DNA of 64,000 bases from Romboutsia faecis (GTDB lineage Bacteria > Bacillota > Clostridia > Peptostreptococcales > Peptostreptococcaceae), in assembly GCF_014323405.1 (NCBI RefSeq), contig NZ_JACRWE010000006.1, forward strand, positions 62,001 to 126,000. The letters run 5' to 3'. Position numbers and translations under genes: made by a program. Shown in pieces: positions 60,648 through 64,000 of this stretch. Under the pieces are notes generated by a model. That model searched no databases. It was not told the origin of the DNA and saw only the letters and a list, made by a program, of their open reading frames with translations. The stretch's first letter is position 1. Every line of letters starts with the position of its first letter.

Positions 60648-61220
60648 CTATCTTATATTTATTAGGCTCATAGCCTCAGCTCTAGTTGATGGATCATTTT
60701 CAAATGCTCCTCTTACTGCTGATGTAACAGTTTTTGATCCTGGTTTTTTAACACCTCTCATAGTCATGCACATATGCTCAGCTTCTACAACTACCATTAC
60801 CCCATAAGGTTGTAATTCTTCCATAATTATATCAGCTATGCCTTTAGTTATTCTCTCCTGAAGTTGAGGCCTTTTAGCAAAAGTTTCAACTACTCTAGCA
60901 AGTTTTGATAAACCAGTTAGCCTTCCTCCCTTTGGAATATAAGCTATATGTGCTTTTCCAAAGAATGGCACTAAATGATGCTCACAGCATGAGTAAAAAG
61001 GAATGTCTTTTACGATTACCATTTCTTCATGTTTTTCATCTTGGAAAAGAACTTTTAAATGATCTCTTGGATCTTGATGAAGGCCTGCGTATATTTCTTC
61101 ATACATTCTCGCTACTCTACTTGGAGTATCTATAAGACCTTCTCTATCAGGATCTTCTCCTATCGCTTCTAATATATCTCTTATTGCATTTTCTATCTTT
61201 TTCTTATCTACTTTACTCAT
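60648..61220 (-). CDS. folE: GTP cyclohydrolase I FolE
   Basis: The 190-residue enzyme has zinc and catalytic residues in [46 protein letters not shown], and [19 protein letters not shown]. It makes dihydroneopterin triphosphate, the first step of folate synthesis. It precedes folP by 29 nt. Confidence 0.97.
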   Translation of the reverse strand: MSKVDKKKIENAIRDILEAIGEDPDREGLIDTPSRVARMYEEIYAGLHQDPRDHLKVLFQDEKHEEMVIVKDIPFYSCCEHHLVPFFGKAHIAYIPKGGRLTGLSKLARVVETFAKRPQLQERITKGIADIIMEELQPYGVMVVVEAEHMCMTMRGVKKPGSKTVTSAVRGAFENDPSTRAEAMSLINIR

Positions 61221-61237
61221 TGGTTTAACCCCCTTGA

Positions 61238-61939
61238 CTAGTAAGTTATTTTTATATAGTTTTTCATAACTATATCTTTGAAAATATAGTCATAAATCTC
61301 TAATAACTTTTCATATTTTTCTTCACCTTTAATTTCATTTACTAAATCATAAAGGTAGCTATTTTCTTTTTTTAATTCTTTTAATAATTTCTTATCCTTT
61401 GGTATCCATTTGTTATTTATAGTAAAATACCCAACTATTAATTCTTTTAAATATAAATTTACTAAAAATTCATATTCAAATAAATCAAACTTTTCTTTAT
61501 TTTTTAATCTACTTATATTAGATTCTATCTCAGATTTAAGAAAACACTTTTCTCCCTCTGAAATTAAATTCGGTCCTTCTTGGTATTTTGTTCTACATAA
61601 CTGTATAATACCTGTTGCTGTATTGTTCCTGTCAAAAATCACCTTAGCATCCTTCATTCCATTCAAGAAAAAATATTCTTTATTATCCATTAGATGCTTA
61701 AATCCCCTTCTTGAAAAATAGTTTATATCAAACTCTATTCCTTCAATTCTTTTTATCTCTCTTACTTGATTTTCCCCTTGATTTACAAATACAAAAATAT
61801 CAATATCGTTTATATTATTATCAGCTAACTTTAAGTCTATATTCTTAGCTGACCCAACTAAAAATACAGCTATAGTGTTAGAATTTTGCTTTAATTTTTC
61901 TATTTCTAATTTACAAATTTCATAAATTTTATTTGTCAT
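61238..61939 (-). CDS. Nucleotidyltransferase-fold protein inside the folate operon
   Basis: The 233-residue protein shows a nucleotidyltransferase-like start: [28 protein letters not shown] (Gly-Ser then Asp-x-Asp), with a third acidic residue in GIEFDINYF. The C-terminal half is helical. It is not a known folate enzyme but lies in the operon between pabC and folE, 17 nt before folE. One missing step in bacterial folate synthesis is dihydroneopterin triphosphate dephosphorylation; I have no evidence that this protein does it. Confidence 0.65.
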   Translation of the reverse strand: MTNKIYEICKLEIEKLKQNSNTIAVFLVGSAKNIDLKLADNNINDIDIFVFVNQGENQVREIKRIEGIEFDINYFSRRGFKHLMDNKEYFFLNGMKDAKVIFDRNNTATGIIQLCRTKYQEGPNLISEGEKCFLKSEIESNISRLKNKEKFDLFEYEFLVNLYLKELIVGYFTINNKWIPKDKKLLKELKKENSYLYDLVNEIKGEEKYEKLLEIYDYIFKDIVMKNYIKITY

Positions 61940-61966
61940 ATCATTTCTCCACTAACTGTAATTTTA

Positions 61967-62704
61967 TTATATACAAGTCACTATTTTATCAAATAATTCA
62001 TTTGATTCTTCATAGAATATATCTTCAATTTGTGTTACCTTAATAGCATTCATCAAACTATTTGTAACAAATACAAAGTCATAGTCTCCAATATCTCTTA
62101 TTTTTATATTTTTCTCTATCAATTGTATATTTATTTCGCCACAAATATCCAAAATCCTTTTTTTCATAATACCGTTTAAAATAGGAAGATCACTACTTGG
62201 TGTATATACACAACTTCCTTTTATGAAAAATATATTGCTCATGGAACATTCAAGTACACTTCCATCCGTACCTATAAATAATCCATCATCAAATCCTCTT
62301 TCATTTGCATATTTCTTAGTATAAATACTTTCATAATAGTTTGTAGTTTTATGCTTATAAATTATACTATGTCCTCTTTTTATAGGAGATATTATTAATT
62401 TAAATCCTTTTTTATAAGTTTCATTATTATATGGTATATCTCTAGTTGAAATATTATATCCTTCATCGAATACAGTTAGTCTAAGCGCTTTATTTGCAAT
62501 GTTATTTGTATCTATATATTTTAAAATTTCACTTTTTAAAAATTCTTTATTATATTGAATCTTAATATCTAATTCTTTTATAGACTTAAACATTCTATCC
62601 ATATGGAGTTCTAAATCTATAGGGTCTTTTTCTACCTTAATAGTCTCAAATAGTCCAATTCCAAATTTACTTAATTCACTATTAAAACTAGCACTATTCT
62701 TCAT
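61967..62704 (-). CDS. pabC: 4-amino-4-deoxychorismate lyase PabC
   Basis: The 245-residue class IV PLP protein has KFGIGLFETIKV, the PLP Lys region in IIYKHKTTNYYESIYTKKYANERGFDDGLFIGTDGSVLECSMSNIFFIKG and ILNGIMKKRILD. It releases pyruvate from aminodeoxychorismate to form p-aminobenzoate. It overlaps pabB by 11 nt. The general fold is shared with branched-chain aminotransferases, but context settles the assignment. Confidence 0.92.
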   Translation of the reverse strand: MKNSASFNSELSKFGIGLFETIKVEKDPIDLELHMDRMFKSIKELDIKIQYNKEFLKSEILKYIDTNNIANKALRLTVFDEGYNISTRDIPYNNETYKKGFKLIISPIKRGHSIIYKHKTTNYYESIYTKKYANERGFDDGLFIGTDGSVLECSMSNIFFIKGSCVYTPSSDLPILNGIMKKRILDICGEINIQLIEKNIKIRDIGDYDFVFVTNSLMNAIKVTQIEDIFYEESNELFDKIVTCI

Positions 62705-64000
62705 AATAACCTCTTAAAGCTTTCATTATAGATTTAGCTTTATCTAATGTTTCTTGATATTCATCACTTGGATCAGACCCCCATGTCATACCACCACCAA
62801 CTTGGAAGTACACATCTTGATCTTTTTTAACAATAGTTCTAATAGCTATATTTAAGTCCATATCTCCATTAAAACCTATATATCCAATTGAACCAGTATA
62901 AACATTTCTTTGAGTTGGCTCTAGCTCATCTATAATTTCCATAGATCTTATCTTTGGCGCTCCAGTTATAGAACCACCTGGGAAAGTTGCTTTTATTACG
63001 TCTACTGCATCTTTATCATCTTGAAGTTCTCCTACTACTGTTGAAACTAGATGATTTACATTTGCATAAGGCTCTATTACAAATAATTCCGGTACTTTTA
63101 CACTTCCTATTTTTGATATTCTACCAATATCATTTCTTTCAAGGTCTACTATCATAAGTAATTCCGCTCTATCTTTTTCGCTGTTTCTTAATTCTTCTTG
63201 CAATTTTAAATCTTCTTCTTTATTTTTACCTCTAGGTCTTGTCCCTTTTATCGGTCTAGTTTCTACCTTTCTATTTATACATTTTATAAATCTTTCCGGT
63301 GAGTTAGATAAGATATTAAAATCATCAAAGTTTAAATATGCTCCAAAAGGTGCCGGACTAATTCTTCTTAAATCTCTATATAACTCATAACTCGATAAAG
63401 TTGTTTTTCCACTAAACCTTTGCGTTAAATTTGCTTGATATATATCTCCTGATCTTATATAGTCTTTTACTTTTTTAACAGAATTTTCAAATTCACATTT
63501 CGTAAAATTAGACTTTAGTTTTATAGGCTCAACGTCTTTATCTTCATAACAAATAGAACCTACTCCTTCTTTTTCAGCTTTTAATACTCTTTCTTCAACT
63601 TCAGACATAACAAGTTTTTCTTTTTCTATATCTAAATCTGGAGTTGCTATATAAGTTTTTTCTTCTAAATGATCCACTACTATTACATAATTATATAAAC
63701 CAAAATACAAATCATAAACACTTAAATCATCTATAGCACTTCTTGGAAGCTTTTCTATATAATTGCCTAAATCATAAGATAAGTATCCTACAGCCCCACC
63801 TATGAATGGTAAATGAGTATTATTAACAGCCTTATATTTATTTAATTCTTCTTGTAAATAATCTAGTGGGTTTTCTTCAGTATTTTTATATTTTAAAGTC
63901 TTAAATGGATTACTACTTATAAAAGAATATCTACCTAATTTTTCTTTATCCATAGCACTATCTAAAATAAAACTATCTTTTTCATCTTTGAATATTGTAA
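62694..64000 (-). CDS. pabB: Aminodeoxychorismate synthase component I PabB (5' end outside window)
   Basis: The frame is open to the right edge and continues upstream of the ATG at 63953 with family-like sequence (DSFILDSAMDKEKLGRYSFI), so the true start lies beyond 64000. Chorismate-binding motifs are complete: IRSGDIYQANLTQRF, NSPERFIK, VETRPIKGTRPRG, RAELLMIVDLERNDIGRI, FPGGSITGAPKIRSMEIIDELE and YTGSIGYIGFNGDMDLNIAIRT. PIKGT with Lys is the PabB-type feature. pabA is not in the window and is expected upstream. Confidence 0.95.
   Translation of the reverse strand, partial: TIFKDEKDSFILDSAMDKEKLGRYSFISSNPFKTLKYKNTEENPLDYLQEELNKYKAVNNTHLPFIGGAVGYLSYDLGNYIEKLPRSAIDDLSVYDLYFGLYNYVIVVDHLEEKTYIATPDLDIEKEKLVMSEVEERVLKAEKEGVGSICYEDKDVEPIKLKSNFTKCEFENSVKKVKDYIRSGDIYQANLTQRFSGKTTLSSYELYRDLRRISPAPFGAYLNFDDFNILSNSPERFIKCINRKVETRPIKGTRPRGKNKEEDLKLQEELRNSEKDRAELLMIVDLERNDIGRISKIGSVKVPELFVIEPYANVNHLVSTVVGELQDDKDAVDVIKATFPGGSITGAPKIRSMEIIDELEPTQRNVYTGSIGYIGFNGDMDLNIAIRTIVKKDQDVYFQVGGGMTWGSDPSDEYQETLDKAKSIMKALRGYYEE

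Noticed and set aside
1..64000. rRNA, tRNA, T-box or cobalamin riboswitch
   Set aside because: No cloverleaf, T-box sequence or B12-box was recognised by eye, including upstream of ilvA and the corrinoid operon; a covariance search would be needed to exclude them.
1..64000. Insertion sequences
   Set aside because: No transposase frame or terminal inverted repeats with target duplications were found; the inverted repeats seen are hairpins near gene ends or leaders.

Overview
Low-GC Firmicutes chromosome. AT-rich coding, strong AGGAGG-type ribosome binding sites, a dnaG-rpoD-trmK-nif3 block and DUF1659/DUF2922/YvrJ small proteins point to the Clostridia. The anaerobic metabolism (corrinoid methyltransferases, an hcp remnant) and the I-B CRISPR repeat suggest a Peptostreptococcaceae-like anaerobe. 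The genus is an inference; no rRNA or tRNA gene was seen.

Layout. 1-3.5 kb: 5' end of a family 2 glycoside hydrolase gene divergent from its likely ArsR-type regulator, then cupin, unknown and Mor-like genes. 3.6-4.4 kb: a LexA-DNA-binding-domain mini-protein and an unknown gene behind a perfect SOS box. 4.5-5.2 kb: DUF1659-DUF2922-yvrJ. 5.3-15.4 kb: a complete type I-B CRISPR-Cas locus on the minus strand (19 repeats, leader, cas2-cas1-cas4-cas3-cas5-cas7-cas8b-cas6 in map order), with a degenerate two-repeat mini-CRISPR in front of cas6. A second copy of the yvrJ 3' end plus terminator lies beyond cas6, so the locus is bracketed by a 55-bp imperfect direct repeat. 15.8-19.7 kb: small accessory island with a Ser/Gly-repeat micro-protein, a Ser/Thr kinase, an unknown protein and a phage-type primase-helicase. 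19.9-21.6 kb: pdaA fused at its 3' end to a decayed hcp pseudogene.

21.8-36 kb: a MarR-controlled yczE-GNAT operon, two ECF sigma/DUF4179 anti-sigma pairs, threonine dehydratase, a tandem rhodanese, an aminotransferase, VanZ, an orphan PotD-like lipoprotein. 36-38 kb: a MutS2 paralogue lacking the Smr domain. 38-50.4 kb: a corrinoid methyl-transfer cluster resembling bacterial O-demethylase systems: reductive activator, DUF2284 protein, corrinoid protein, methyl-THF methyltransferase, three uroporphyrinogen-decarboxylase-family methyltransferases (one broken by a TAA), an MFS carrier and two PucR-type regulators. A regulatory module with identical internal spacing lies in front of two of its transcription units. 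50.5-52.5 kb: a hybrid sensor kinase with a periplasmic-binding-type sensor. 52.7-64 kb: housekeeping: nif3, trmK, rpoD, dnaG, then a DAHP synthase/folate/p-aminobenzoate operon running off the right edge.

The least expected items are the repeat-derived RNA-like element in front of cas6, the kinase with an adjacent repetitive RRSSV-containing micro-protein, three genes whose only well-placed start after a canonical ribosome binding site is ATT or ATA, and the shared putative operator of the methyltransferase cluster.
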